Source of the DNA: Moniliella sp. 'wahieum'
Taxonomy: Eukaryota; Basidiomycota; Moniliellomycetes; Moniliellales; Moniliellaceae
Reading direction: 5' to 3'
NCBI GenBank assembly: GCA_003971905.1
Contig: RSEE01000108.1
Span: 1-64,000, forward strand
DNA length: 64,000 nucleotides
The notes beneath the pieces are model-generated. The model was not told the DNA's origin and did not search any database. It worked only from the letters and a program-made list of their open reading frames with translations. Every line of letters begins with the position of its first letter. Within the stretch, counting starts at the first letter, position 1. Made by a program: the position numbers and the translations under genes. Of the stretch, positions 36,958 to 50,289 are shown piece after piece.

Positions 36958-37570
36958 GAAGAGTTGGGTCTGGCGGAAGAGGCTTGTGACTTGGAACTAC
37001 GAAGGACCAAAAAAGAATGGGTGGGGTACACGTCCTACTCCATTCCTACTGCACTGCCCATCATGCGCATGCGCATGCGCCTCCTTGGGCTAGGCATATC
37101 ACCGAGGATGACGGGCATATCGTTTCCCCGTCCTCTCCACCTCTCATGCAGTGGCTATCCCATCAACTGTCTGCTTGAAGCGGGAGGAGTAATGGGTTAT
37201 GGCTGCTTGCAAAATGCATCGACTCTGGTCCTGATCCAACACATTGTTTGTACTACCATCCATGAAACCGGACAACCGGACGACAACGTTCCAAAGCCAG
37301 GGGGCCATAATCTATTGAGGCTGAAAAGCCTAACAGAGAGCGAGTAGGCTTTCTGACAACTGGACCAAGGTTGCGGTAGAGGACCCATCCCGAGGCCGCA
37401 GGTGGACGGAGGGTACCCCGAAGCGAAAGCTGCGCTCATCGGACTGCCCATCACGAGTCACTTGGACAGCGCCCAAGTGGATGGGAACCAGCAGAGAAGG
37501 ATACGTTGAGAGGAATGGATAGAGGTCGTCTCAAGCTCAGGCGTGAGCCGTGAGCCTCATTCAGGACCGG
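36958..37570. other. Intergenic region between convergent genes
   Basis: No gene is recognised. GCATGCGCATGCGC near 37065-37080 is a self-complementary alternating purine-pyrimidine run. Confidence 0.45.
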
Positions 37571-38356
<786 letters not shown>

Positions 38357-39128
38357 GGTGGGATGCGAGTGGTGGTTGGCGGCGGCGGTGGGACGCGGCG
38401 GGAGAGGCGCTCGCCACTCGGCGCTCGCTGCTGCACTGCCCCCCCGGAGCCAGGAGGGGGGCTTAGGTAATAGGTGCGGTGAGGCTGTCTGGGTCTGTCT
38501 GGGGTAAGAGCAGATCGGGGGGGACGGGAACCAACACCACTCCATCCTCCGTACGCCGCCCCGGAGCGTCTGGCCCAGGGCGCTGCTCGGAGCCACACGC
38601 GCACCTTAACCCCCACCAGGTGCACCGGGCGATCGCATCGCATCACACACCCCGCATCGCCCGCCATGCGCACGGCAGAGGAGCTGCTACATGGGCATCG
38701 TACAAACACACAGCAGCACGACCGCAGAGGCACTACCGCCGTCACATGTCACATCAGCCGGTCACGCTGGGCGCGACCGTGCCGTCCTGACTGGGTGCGG
38801 CCGTCGCTGCGCCCCGGACCAATTGGCGGTGGGGGTGGGCAGCCGGATGCAGGCGAGTGGGGGCAAGTCCCCAGGAACCATAGCCTAGTCCCACACGTGC
38901 ACGGGCCACCCCCGGCTAATACGTCTGTGCGGGGGGCGGGAGCCTGTGCACAGGGCACATGTCACATGACACAGCCCAGCACGCTGCAAAGCAGAAGTAG
39001 ACCAACCCACCTCCTACGCCCTTCGGCCCTAGGCCTTATACCCGCCCCCACCGCTGGGTCTGGGTCTGCGCCTCATCAATCATCCCCCTCCATTCGTCCT
39101 GCTGCCTGCTCCTCCTCTCGCTCCTGCC
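38357..39128. promoter_or_regulatory. Divergent promoter region, calmodulin / dehydrogenase
   Basis: It holds several GTCACATG/CACATGTCACATG elements, near 38745 and 38955, and CACGTGCACGGG near 38894. A CCTTATACCCGCC sequence near 39034 lies about 95 bp before the dehydrogenase start. No gene is seen. Confidence 0.4.
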
Positions 39129-40562
39129 ATGGCCAAAACCAACTGCCTCGCTCGCCTGCATGGCGCACTCGACCTGCGCGTCGTACGTCTCTCCTCCCTC
39201 ATCCCACCACAGCGGTCCCCCGAGTTGCTGCTTCAAGCGGAACGGATCACTGACCATATCGCTGGACCGGCACGTGGGAGCAGGAAACAGCGCCGCTCGC
39301 CCCGCCCGGCGCGGGGGAAGCGACGGTCGCCGTGGCTGCTACGGGACTGTGGGGTCAGACGCGCACTACTATGTGCACGGGGCGAATGGAGCGTTCAAGC
39401 TACAGCATCCGATGTGTCTTGGCCACGAGAGTGCCGGGATCGTTGTGGCTGTGGGAGCTGGAGTGACCGAGTACAGCGTAGGTTCTCGTGTTGCGATTGA
39501 GCCTGGCGTTCCATGTGAGTCCAACCCCGCCAAGTCGGTGGACGGAGACCGGTGCGAGTACTGTGACGCAGGACAGTACAATTTGTGTCCATCGATGCGG
39601 TTTGCTAGTAGTGCCAAGACGGTGCCGCACCTCGACGGCACGTTGCAGCGGTACATCAACTGGCCTGTTAGGTACCTACATTCCATTCCTGGCAACGTGA
39701 GTCTTGTGGCGGGCGCGTTGGTGGAACCGCTAAGTGTGGTGTTGGAGGCGTTTGCCAAAGCTCGTATTGATGGGCCGATTACATCGACGGACAAGTTTAG
39801 TGTGCTTGTGCTGGGTGCGGGCGCGGTGGGCCAACTGGCTTGTGCGACCGCAAGAGCGTTCAATGCCCACTGGGTAGCCGTAGCCGATATCGATCCGAGT
39901 CGGTTACAGTTTGCTATGGAGCGCTGGGCGAATGCTTCGTACACGATCCACTTGCTTCTCCTCTGCCGCGGCGGGGAGGAGGAGGAGAAACTGACTGCGT
40001 CTGAGTGGGCTGCCAAGCGAGCGGAGCAGGATGCGCATCTAGTTGCCGAAGCGGCGACCACGGCTAGCGAGCTGTTGGAGTCGATGCAGGCCCAAGGTGC
40101 GCCGGCCCGGACCAAGGCTGGATTTGACCTTGTGCTGGAGTGTACGGGGGTGCCAAGCAGTGTGCGGACGGGGATCCAGGCTGCGCGAGCGGGGGGGTCA
40201 GTGGTGCTGGTCGGCATGGGGCATCCGATTCAGGTGTTGCCGATTGGGAATGCGTCTTTGCGCGAGGTGGCCTGCTGGGCGTGTTCCGGTACGCTAATAC
40301 TTACCCGCCAGCTTTGGGGCTATCTGTCCAGTGGCCTGATCCCCAATGGGTTCAATGGAACGAATGGTGGACCAGGCAAAGGGATGAAGAGCTCGTGTCG
40401 CATGAGTATCCTTTGGAGCAGGCCGACCTGGCGTTCCAGACGATGCGCCGCGGTCGCTCCGAAGACGGCAAAAGTGTGGTCAAGGTGTTTGTGGTGGACG
40501 AAGAGCTGTTGCAGTCGTACCCGCCCGTACAACAGGACTCGGCCACCCCTTCTCACATGTAA
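39129..40562 (+). CDS. Sorbitol/xylitol dehydrogenase-like MDR family enzyme
   Basis: A zinc-dependent medium-chain polyol dehydrogenase, predicted to oxidise sorbitol, xylitol or L-arabinitol with NAD. The start MAKTNCLARLHGALDLRV is at 39129, possibly followed by a very short intron near 39183-39212. Motifs are GLCGSDAHYYVHG near 39360, LGHESAGIVVAVGAGV (catalytic zinc GHE) near 39425, and CEYCDAGQYNLCPSMRFASS near 39560. VEPLSVVLEA precedes the dinucleotide fold VLVLGAGAVGQLACATARA near 39815. VADIDPSRLQ follows; its Asp after the fold favours NAD over NADP. A charged insert (GGEEEEKLTASEWAAK) precedes FDLVLECTGVPSSVRTGIQA. The C-terminal LGVFRYANTYPPAL and YPLEQADLAFQTM segments are shifted in frame. 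The gene ends at TAA 40560-40562. The 1.1-kb middle is uninterrupted. Confidence 0.85.
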
Positions 40563-40867
40563 GCAATTAACGTTTAACTCGTCCGCCGCACCAAACCGCG
40601 CCGGCCGGTCGTGCGACAGGGAACGAATGGTCGACGAGTACCCTCTATTGATCTATAGCATCCATTAACCATTGCTATCCACGTAAGGTTCGCACATCTC
40701 GGCCGTTACGCGTTACGCGTTATGTTATACTCAGCGCACTGATCCATATCGCATTGCAAAATAGAAAGTCAGATGATCGATGATATATGGGACCAGAGAA
40801 GAGGGCGCCTGCAACGCAAGACGACGCAGCAGAAAAAAAAGCTGATGTGGGCCATGCAATACAGGGC
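40563..40867. other. Dehydrogenase 3' flank up to the retroelement
   Basis: Contains TTAACGTTTAACTC at about 40567-40580 and three tandem GTTACGC-type units near 40704-40722. No gene is seen. The chromovirus inserted at its right border. Confidence 0.5.
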
Positions 40868-40872
40868 TGGAC

Positions 40873-41053
40873 TGTCATAGTTTGGCTGATCTCGCTCCCA
40901 TTTCCAATTTCTTCGTCTCGAGCGTCTCGCTCCTTCCCTGTTCCTTCCACTTCGCACCATGTCCTCTGTTCTTGCTTCTTCCCCACGAACGATTGCTACA
41001 CACCCCTTGGCCTAGTCCGATCCTGGTCTCCCGCCTTAGCCCCGACTGTGACA
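40873..41053 (+). repeat. Left LTR of the chromovirus
   Basis: A 181-bp direct repeat beginning TGTCATAG and ending CTGTGACA, with short inverted TGTCA/TGACA tips. It is nearly identical to 46461-46641. Confidence 0.95.
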
Positions 41054-44000
41054 TTATCGTTCGTCTAACCGTCAACAGGCGAGCCCGACCAGAGATGTCC
41101 TCGATCCACGACAACCCCCATGACCCCAGTAACCCTAGCGCGCCGCACCCCATCGCGCGGCGCGGCCCGATCCGACCCCCCGTCCGACCCCCCCTCTGAC
41201 GCTCCGTTCGACGACGATGGCCCGGAGTGGTTCCACCCGGCTGGCCCCTCTGAACCCCCCCCCCATGCAGCTCCGTCTGTTGCGCCCGCGCCCCCGGGGT
41301 ATACATTGCCTGCCTCCGACCTGTCCGGCCTGGACCTCGAGGCCGCTCAGCGCCGGGTCGATGAGGCCCGCAGAATGCGCCAGCTTCTGTTGACGGAGGC
41401 CCGGGAACACCAGGCCTACCTTGCAGCCCAGGAGGACCAGCGCCGCGCTTTCGAGGATGAGCAAGAGGCGAAGCGCCGTGAGCACCGCCTCCGTCAGCGG
41501 CGGGAGGAGGCGGCGCCTCGCCGCGGAAGAGGCCCGGTTGGCCGCCTCGGTACGGGAGGCTCAAACTGGCGTGGTGTCCTCGGGCCCCGCCCCCGCTCCC
41601 GCCCCTGGGCCTTATGGTGATCCGACCGCCATCCGAACAAGGTGTCGGAAGAGCCGAAGATGTTCGAGCCCGTTCGTTTCCGCCCGTCGTCTGGTGCGAA
41701 TCCCAACTCTCGGGACCGGGTCCAGGCCCAGCACGTCGTCACCCTCCTTCGAGATTTACGCGCGCGTCGCCCTCACGCATCTGGGCGCGGCGGCATGGAT
41801 CGACCGCTTCATGGGCCTGCTGCAGGGGAGGCCCTCACTTGGGTCGAGCAGTTCGGTTCGGAGGTGGCCCTTCCCCTGGAGCGGCACCACACACCGCCCT
41901 CCGGTCTTGGCCTGCGTTTCGCGCAGCTTTCCTGGAGCAGTGGGCGAGCGCAACCCGGCGCTGAAGGCGTTTGAGGAGTTTGGTCGTCTTCGGCAGACGG
42001 ATCTGCAGCGGACTATTCCGCTACGTCACGGTTCTGCTGCGTCGCTGGAACCCCAACGCGTCGGATGAGGACCGCTACTATCACTTTCTGTACGGCTTGA
42101 AGCCGCGGGTGCGTGACGCAATCGCCTCCCGCGGCGAGTCGGCTCACTTTGGACGGATCAGTTTCGAACAACTGCGCACAGCGGCCATTGACATCGACCA
42201 ATCGCAATCGTTGGGCGCTCATGGTACCGCAACCTCCCCGGGATCGGGCGGCAATCATTGGTTTCGGCCCTCGTCGCCCGAAGCCGAGCCCATGGACCTC
42301 AGCGCAGCCACCGCCACCGCCGAAGCCGGCACGGCGCACCGAGCGCCGCGCTCAAGGTGCGTGCTTCTACTGCGGTTCCCGTGACCACCTCATTGCCGAG
42401 TGCCCCACGTCCAGGTCTCCCCGCCGCCTCCTCGGCCCCGCCGCTGATTCTGTCTGAGGCGGCAGTGGGGCCCTGTCCCCCCTCCTCTCGGTCTTTCACG
42501 GTACTCGCCCATCTGCATCCTGGCCCCTCGTCTCCGTCTCCCTTTTCCCCGATCCCGGTCACCGCCTTGGTCGACTCTGGTGCGAACAGTATTTTCATGG
42601 ACCATGGTTTTGCCCGCCAGCATGGCCTGGTTCCTCGCACGCTGCCGTCGCCTGTGGTCGTCAGGGTGGTAGACGGGCGTCCCATTTCCTCGGGTCTGGT
42701 GACCCAAGCGGTGAAGGCGCCTGTCGTGATCGGCTCCCATGTCTCAACTGAGGAGTTCTTCCTCACTTCCCTCCATCACCCCCTCATCCTCGGCCTCCCT
42801 TTCCTTGAGACTCACAACCCCAGCACGCGACTACCCCTCGCACACCCTTTACTTTGATAAGGTGCAGTGCCGTGATCACCATATGCCTTCCACGACTGTA
42901 CCCCCTCAGCCCCAACCCCCACCCAAGCCCCAAGACCAGCCCAAGCACCAAGACCAGCCCAAGCACCAAGACCAGACCAGCACCAAGACCAGCCCCAGCA
43001 CCAAGACCAGCCCAAGACCAAGACTACGCACCAGCACCAGCACTCGCCCGGGCCCCGGCCAAGTCCACCTCCCCATCTAACCCCATCTCGCCCCCCTCTG
43101 TCAACTCGATTCCTTTTCCCTCCTCGGTTCCCTCCCAGCCCGTCCCCTCCTCCCCTCTCTTACCCACTTCGTCCCACCCCCCGTCGCGCGGTACGCAGCC
43201 TCTTTCCCACACCCCCTCCTCGGCGCCCTCTGGCCCGGGTCCCTCCTTGCCTTCTCTCGGTCTGGACCGCCTATTGACATTCTCTCTCTGGAGCAGTTTG
43301 AGCTCGAGGTGGTCAAGGAACCCGAGGCCATGGTAAACGTCGCATTTCCCCCTGAGCCCGAGTTGGCCGTCTCGTCCGTCGCGGTCGCTGGCGGTCCCGA
43401 GCCAAGTTTCCCGACGAGTGTGACACACCGAGTACCTCGAGCACGTCCGCCAGACAGTCCCTCCCCGCTACCACTCCTTCCTTAGCGCCTTTTCCAAGTC
43501 AGGGGCTAAGACGCTCCCCGCCCATCGTGCCGCCGATCACGCCATCGACCTTGTCCCCGGCGCCCGCCCCACCTTCACTCGCCTCTACCCCTTGTCGACG
43601 GGCGAAATGCAGGCCTTGTCCCAGTGGCTCAAGGAAACTGGCTGCAGGGTTCATCCGTCCATCCAAGTCTCCCTTCGGCGCGGGCGTCCTGTTTGTCAAA
43701 AAGAAGGACGGCTCGTTGCGCCTGTGCGTGGACTATCGTGCGCTCAACTCGGTTACGATCAAGAACCGGTTGGCTCTGCCTCTGATTAGTGCTCGTTGGA
43801 CCGCCTCTCGGGGCCCGCATCTTCACCAAGCTTGACCTCCGTGGGGCGTATAACTTGTTGCGGGTGAGAGAAGGCGACGAGAGTAAGACTGCCTTCCGCA
43901 CTCGGTACGGACACTTTGAATCCCTTGTTATGCCGTTTGGCCTTTGCAACGCCCCTGCCACCTTCCAAGCTGTGATGAACGACCTCCTCCGTGACCTCCT

Positions 44001-46460
44001 CGACGTCTCGGTATTGGCATACCTCGACGACATCCTCATCTTTTCGACTAATGAGATGGAGCACGAGCGCCACGTTGCCGAGGTCCTCCGGCGTCTGCAG
44101 CTGGCCAAGTTCTACCTCAACCCCGACAAGTGTCAGTTCCACACGCGCACGAGTACCTGGGCTACGTCGTTTCGCCTGACGGGATCGGGATGGACCCGTC
44201 CAAGGTTGAGTCGATTCGGTCGTGGCCAACACCCAGAACCCTCGCCAAGTCCAAGTCTTCCTCGGCTTCGCCAACTACTACCGTCACTTCGTCCTTTTTG
44301 CCGTATCTCAGCCCCTCTGTCCGACCTGACACGCAAGGACCAGCGGTTTTCTTGGACCCCAGCCTGCGAAGAGGCGTTTGCCGAGCTCAAGCGCGTCTTT
44401 GCCTCGCCCCACCTCCTCTGCCACTTTGATCCACTCGCCCCCTTCGCCTCGAGACTGACGCGTCGGACGCGGCGCTTGGTGCGGTGCTCGCCCAGCAGGA
44501 TGTTCACGGTCGTTGGCGGCCGGTCGCCTTCCATTCTCGCAAGTTCACCGCGGCCGAGCTGAACTATACTACGTCCGAAAAGGAGGTGCTGGCCATCGTG
44601 GCCGCCGTGGAGGTGTGGCGCCATTACGTCGAAAGTGTTGAGACTGTCCAAGTGCTTACGGACCACGAGGCCATTGCTACGTTCCGCCGTCCCCGCCTGT
44701 TGAACCGCCGCCAGGGCCGATGGCGCCAGACCCTGTCCCCTACCGCCTTGCTATGGTGTACCGTGCCGGGCAGAAGAATGGTGCGGCTGACGGGTTGTCG
44801 CGCCGTCCCGACCTCGCTGAGGGGCCCCGGCCCGCTGACGCGGCACCTCAAGTACTGGTGGAGCCCATGTCCGAACGTTCTGCCGCCGCCCTCGAGCTCA
44901 TGGCGGCGGACCCCGATACACCGGTGGTGGGGCGAGTGTCTGCCGACGAGATTCGACAGCGCATCCGCCAACTCCTGCCTCGTGACCCTCGTTGGTCCCT
45001 TGCTACGGCTCCACGCCCACCCCGCCATGCTTTGACGGTCCGCGACGGCCTTTTGTGGCACGGAAACCAGGTATACGTCCCCAGCGACCCGCCGATCCGC
45101 GCTGCCATTCTCCACCAAGCCCACGACTCGGCATTGGCGGGCCATGAAGGGCGCGACAAGACGTTGGCCCGTGTCCGCGCTCAATATTGGTGGCCCCGCC
45201 TGTCAGCCGACGTGTGGGCCTACGTGCGCTCGTGCGACCGCTGTCAACGGACCAAAGCGCCTCGCCACCAACCCGCTGGACTCCTTCAGCCCCTTTCCCC
45301 TCCCCAAGGCCCGTGGACCCACTTGACGATGGACCACATTACCCAGCTTCCCCGATCCAATGGTTACGACGCGATTCTGGTGGTGGTGGATCGTTTTACC
45401 AAAATGGGTCACTTCATTCCCGCCCACACGACGGACACTGCGCCCCAGCTCGCACGCCAGTTTGTACACCAGGTCTTTCGCTACCATGGCCTTCCCCGGG
45501 ATCTGGTGAGTGATCGGGGACCGACCTTCACAAGCCACTTCTGGCAAGCCTTGTGTGCCGACTTGGGCATCAAGTCGAGCCTCAGCACCGCGTACCACCC
45601 CCAGACGGACGGCCAGACTGAGCGACTCAACCAGATCCTCGAACAGTACCTCCGCTGCTACCTCGACGAGCAGCAGTCCAACTGGTTCGATCTCCTCCCC
45701 ACGGCCGAATTCGCCTACAACTCGTCCTCCCACTCGAGCACCCACCAGTCCCCCTTTGTCCTCACCTATGGTTACTCCCCCCGGGGGGAGTTGGAGCCCT
45801 CCACTTCGCCCGTGCCCGATGCTGCGTCATATCTGGAGGATTTGCGTTCGGCCCAGGCGGTGGCCCCGCCGCACGCTCGCCGCGGCCCAAGAACGCTACA
45901 AGCATTATGCCGATCAGCAGCGCACCGAGGCGGCTTCCTTCACTGCGGCCAGCCTGTTTTGGTCCGTCGGGACGGGTATGTGTCCAGCCAGCGGCCTTCT
46001 GACGGCCTGGACTATCGCTACCTCGGCCCCTTTCCCATTGTCCGCGCCGTGGGCCGCGCCGCGTACCAGGTCCGCCTCCCCGACTACCTACACCTCCATG
46101 ACGTGTTCCATGTGTCCCGCTTGCGAGCCTACACCCCTGGTGACGTGGTCCCTGCCCGCTTGATCGAGCCCCCGCCTCCTCTCCCCGAGTTTGCTGATGA
46201 TGGTGCGGTTCATCACGAGGTCGAGCATGTCCTCGACTCTCGCCGCAAGGGTCGTGGAGGCCGCATTGAGTACTTTGTTCACTTCCGGGGCTATCCTGTC
46301 CACGAGAGGGAGTGGGTACCCGCTGCGGACATGTCTCATGACGCCGAGCCAGTGGTTCGTTTCCACGCCCTCTACCCCGATAAGCCTGTCTCCCATGCCC
46401 GCCGACTCGCCCTCTCTCGCCTTCGTCGCCGCCCGGGAGATGAGGTCTGAAAGGGGGCAA

Positions 46461-46641
46461 TGTCATAGTTTGGCTGATCTCGCTCCCATTTCCAATTTCT
46501 TCGTCTCGAGCGTCTCGCTCCTTCCCTGTTCCTTCCACTTCGCACCATGTCCTCTGTTCTTGCTTCTTCCCCACGAACGATTGCTACACCCCTTGGCCTA
46601 GTCCGATCCTGGTCTCCCTCGCCTTAGCCCCGACTGTGACA
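46461..46641 (+). repeat. Right LTR of the chromovirus
   Basis: A 181-bp copy of the left LTR, followed directly by the target duplication TGGAC. Confidence 0.95.
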
Positions 46642-46646
46642 TGGAC

Positions 46647-47023
46647 ACACATTATATTTGAGCTAGGCCCTGCGTCCGAGGGCGGTGAGATGTGAGATGG
46701 GCAGGTATTCGTCGTCTGGCCTCTGGCCTGCCTTTGGCCTGACGGCCGCAAGAACCACCGAAAGTAGGTCCGTGTCACATCTCCTGACGTCACCGTCACA
46801 CGGGCTCTCTGGCCAGCGGCGTCAACTGGAACGCGATGGGCGGTCGGTGCCTAGTCGTCCGACGCTCGCGACGGTTTGCAGCTGCTCGCAGCAAGCACCC
46901 ACCCCGCGTCCGCCGCGCCCGCCCCCTCGGCCGCCTCGGCCACTACCCCTACACTACCACTACTACCGCCACTACTACCGCCACTACTACCGCCACCGTA
47001 CCATCTGTTGTCTGTTGCTTGCC
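46647..47023. promoter_or_regulatory. Upstream region of the zinc-finger gene
   Basis: This is the right flank of the retroelement. At about 46936-46997 a CCACTACTACCG 12-bp unit repeats several times directly before the start codon, probably in the 5' UTR. The nearby insertion places an LTR about 380 bp from the start codon. Confidence 0.45.
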
Positions 47024-47305
47024 ATGCCACCCGTCGGCGGGAAACGTGCTGGCCACACTGCGCCTTTAGCAACTCGGATGTGGTGCCGTACGTCTGCAAT
47101 GTGACATGTGCAATGCTGTTTTTCGTCGTGCTGCTGCCCTACGCCGTCACCAACGCATCCACACAACGAACGGCCCTTTGGGTGTGAATTCTGTCCACAA
47201 CGGTTCACCGTACCGACCTGCTCCAGCGCCATGTCGCTCGCTACCATCCTGACCCTAACCGTCAGTTTGGCGAGAGCAGCTGCTGCAACCACAACACAGC
47301 AGCAA

Positions 47306-47357
<52 letters not shown>

Positions 47358-50187
47358 ACAACAACAGCAACAGCAGCAACAACAACAGCAACAGCAGCAA
47401 CAACAACAGCAACAACAGCAGCAGCCACTGTCCCCGGACCTTCCTACATATCGTCAACACAGCCCGCGCTCATCAGTCCACACACGCAACAGCTTTGCTC
47501 TTTTTCGCGTCGCAGGCCAACCCATCGACGCCGACCCTGCTGTCTCGGCTACCCCGTTCAGTCTCGAGATTCTTCGGGCGGGACGTTCCCGAACCGTTCC
47601 AGCTGGGGAGCTTTCAGTACCAGGCGTCTCCCGTGGCTTCTGGGCCTGGGCCAGGGCCTGGTCCGCCGCCTGCGCAGGCAGCCATGTACCTTCCTGCGGC
47701 TTGACAGTGACAGTGGTGGGGGCCTTGCCTTGACGGGAGACCTCGGCGTGATCCTTCTTCTGGCGGCATGGACGCCTTCCTGCGCAGACGCGCAATCGGG
47801 AACGGGGTCGACGCATGCGTCCGGTACGCAGTCGACGAGCGCGTGCAAGCGCGCACGTTGGACCGACGCTGACTCCCAGTGCTGGTTCAGCGCCTGCTTC
47901 AGCCTCGGCTTCGGCGTACGAGTTGGCGGGCAGCTTGCGCGGCTTGTAGATCCGGACGGGGGGAGAGACCCGGGTGGTGCGGACGGGTAGCGCCGTACGC
48001 GCCGAATGGAAGATATTGTATTGGCTGCCTTGTTGAGCCAACGCATCTCGGATGGCGCCAAGGGCGAAACGGCTTCAGTGGACAATATGTTACGCTTGGT
48101 GTATGCGGCGAGGACGTTGGCGTCGCCGTCGCAGTCGATCCCCGCTACGGTTCCACAAGCTAACTTGATTGGTTGGTCGGGACCGGGGGGTACACTTGAA
48201 TCCCTTATCGCTCTAACCCCCCTCCTGAGCCATGGGACTTGACTTTATTCGCTACCAAGTTTAATGGTCATCTTCCTTTCATTCACCAGCCGATCTCTTC
48301 TCGCCTCACCACGACTGCGACTTTGTTCACCCCCCCCCCCACCACTCCAGGGTGCTACCGACGCCTCGCAGGGGCAGCACGAGCCCAGAACTGGTCACTG
48401 CTGAGGCAGACTTGGTTCGTGCGATGGCCATCATTGGTCGCTGTTACCGTTCGACCCAACCGCTGGGAATGGCGAAAAAAAGAACACATGGTTGGCACTT
48501 GTCCTGGGCTGTACTATGGCAATGATATACTACTCCGCTTAAAGACGATCCAAGAACTGGTACGCACTTTCCTCCCTTTCCGCCCCCCCACTTACCATGG
48601 AGCATGGAGCATTGAGCATTGAGCAATGCACCATGATTGCACGTCTTCCCCCTTGCTGTTATTCTCCTCCTTTTGCTTTTGTTTTTACTGACGTCCGTTG
48701 CGATGCGCCAGACAAAGCAGGAAGATTCTTCGCTGTATGACTTCCGCGTACGCGTGCAACGGCAGCGTCAGCTGATTCTATGCGGCGCATCCAAACGTTG
48801 GTGCTTACGACGCTATTTACGTGTTTTTGGGCCGTCGGGCGCGGCGCGCGGACATGGAACACGATCGACGGTGGGCTGGAAAACACAAACGCGGACGTGA
48901 CGTCGATCCGGTTTACGCTGGTGCGCTGATGCAAGGCTCGTACCAACTGTGTGCGTGTTTGTCGAGCTAGACCGAGCGGTGTACGATGGGTTTGCATCGC
49001 ATGTTGCCCTGGACACTCTGGCTCGAGAGGGAATAGTGTCTCCGTACGCTCTGGGCCGCGTATACAGTGGACGTGTTACTTGTCATCTCGCACAAGTTGA
49101 CACCTTGGTTCCCCAATCCCGATCCGCTTACTGACATTTGCTGGGAACGGCTCTGGACCGCTGCGAACCCAATGGAATTCGATGCTGCGTGTCGTAAGTA
49201 CGATGCGACGCATTCCGACTCGCGTGCGCCGCCGACCCGCCTTCCAAGCCGACGTCAAGTACGTTGCGTCCGTCGGATTGGAGTGGGGCCAGTGCGCTGC
49301 CCGGGGGCAAGCGTGCGCGGTTCGAGGAGGACCGGGAGCGATACCGATCGGCACTTTTGGCCGTCCGCGCAGACGAGCAAAGGGTTGGGCACGAGCGAAC
49401 GGATGGAGCAGGACATCTGACGGACAAGGAGGATTGGGTGTACATCCCGCCTGTCTGTACGGGAGCGACCACCGAATTTGTGGGACGTGGTAGGTCTGTT
49501 TGTGCATTCGGACGAATCGGACGAGGCGGTGGTGTTGGCGGTGACTGCGCTGGCTGGGATGGATTCTGGTGTGGAAACGGGCGACGAGGGCTTTCGAGCT
49601 CGGTTTGGTTGGGCAGGAACCGAGGCGAGCAGCAAACCGTTTCCATCTGCTTTCTCTACGGGCGCCGGTCCCGCCGAACGGCCCGATACGATCGAAGAAT
49701 CCCCACCTGCTGAAGCGCAAGAGGACCAATCGCCACCCAGCATGGTTGGGGACATCAACGGTGTGTACGTAGGGTCCAAGGACAAGGGCACGATGTGTCG
49801 TCGTCTGAGTGCGACCGGGTACTGGATGATTCTTTCGCAATTGGTGTCGATGCTGTGTGGACTGTTGGCCGGGACACCGAGACACGCAAGCGACTTGCCT
49901 TTTTGGTGCGGGAAGCAGAACTTCGACTGCGCAAGCTGGGCAAGACGCCTGCGGAAAAAGGAGGTTTGTGGGAACATGAGCTGCACTCGGTCGACAAGGT
50001 ACTCTTTTCCGTCCGACAAAAGTTGGCACAAGCCAACGAGAATCTGTTGGCGCATACACCACGGTTACAGCGCGCCATGGCGCGCTGGCAAAAATCCTTC
50101 ACGGCCGCTGGCCATCCTTCTCCTCGTCCGCGGCCTTCGCACCCCCCGTCTCGCGGGCAGCAGAACGGCAAGGGGAACCCAAGATAA
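47024..50187 (+). CDS. C2H2 zinc-finger transcription factor with poly-Q tract
   Basis: A predicted nuclear DNA-binding regulator. The start MPPVGGKRAGHTAPLATRMW is at 47024. Two adjoining C2H2 fingers lie at about 47090-47250: LQCDMCNAVFRRAAALRRH-QRIH, then CEFCPQRFT, TDLLQRHVARYH, linked by a TxERPFG-type linker. After NHNTAAK comes an uninterrupted run of 39 Gln codons (47308-47424, CAG and CAA mixed). It continues PLSPDLPTYRQHSPRSS, QPIDADPAVSATPFSLEILR. Downstream, EADLVRAMAIIGRCYRSTQP near 48400 and QALVLTTLFTC-like sequence near 48800 resemble the fungal-specific regulatory domain found behind such fingers. The last clear stretch is RLRKLGKTPAEKGGLWEHEL to TAA at 50187. The frame changes many times. 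Introns such as one near 48620-48710 are likely. The true 3' end may lie further right. Confidence 0.65.
47308..47424 (+). repeat. CAG/CAA repeat coding 39 glutamines
   Basis: 117 bp of CAG and CAA codons only, in the zinc-finger frame. The interspersed CAA codons make it less slippage-prone than pure CAG. On the opposite strand it reads as a poly-leucine frame, which is a shadow. Confidence 0.95.
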
Positions 50188-50289
50188 TAAAGGCAAGAAA
50201 GAAAGGGCGGTTTTCTTACGCCTCCCGTTCTGGCGTGAACCTTTCTCTATGTACTGGGCGGCCCTTCACCACATTTTCGTCTGCACCAC

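Larger units (their letters stand above)
40873..46641 (+). mobile_element. Ty3/Gypsy chromovirus, full length, broken
   Basis: A 5.77-kb LTR retrotransposon with 181-bp LTRs at both ends and the 5-bp target duplication TGGAC at 40868-40872 and 46642-46646. Parts run in Ty3/Gypsy order: gag region from about 41.1 kb with a zinc knuckle near 42.36 kb; aspartic protease (LVDSGANSIF) near 42.57 kb; reverse transcriptase about 43.6-44.2 kb with the YLDD box; RNase H about 44.45-44.7 kb; integrase with zinc-binding head and catalytic core about 45.1-45.8 kb; and a C-terminal chromodomain about 46.2-46.4 kb. A purine tract (GAAAGGGGGCAA) precedes the right LTR. The coding part carries roughly half a dozen or more breaks, so this copy looks inactive as it stands. 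The LTRs differ only by small length differences, so it inserted recently. Confidence 0.95.

Noticed and set aside
46987-47460. Minus-strand open frame with a long poly-leucine run
   Set aside because: It is the antisense shadow of the CAG/CAA tract in the zinc-finger gene. It has no flanking conserved sequence.
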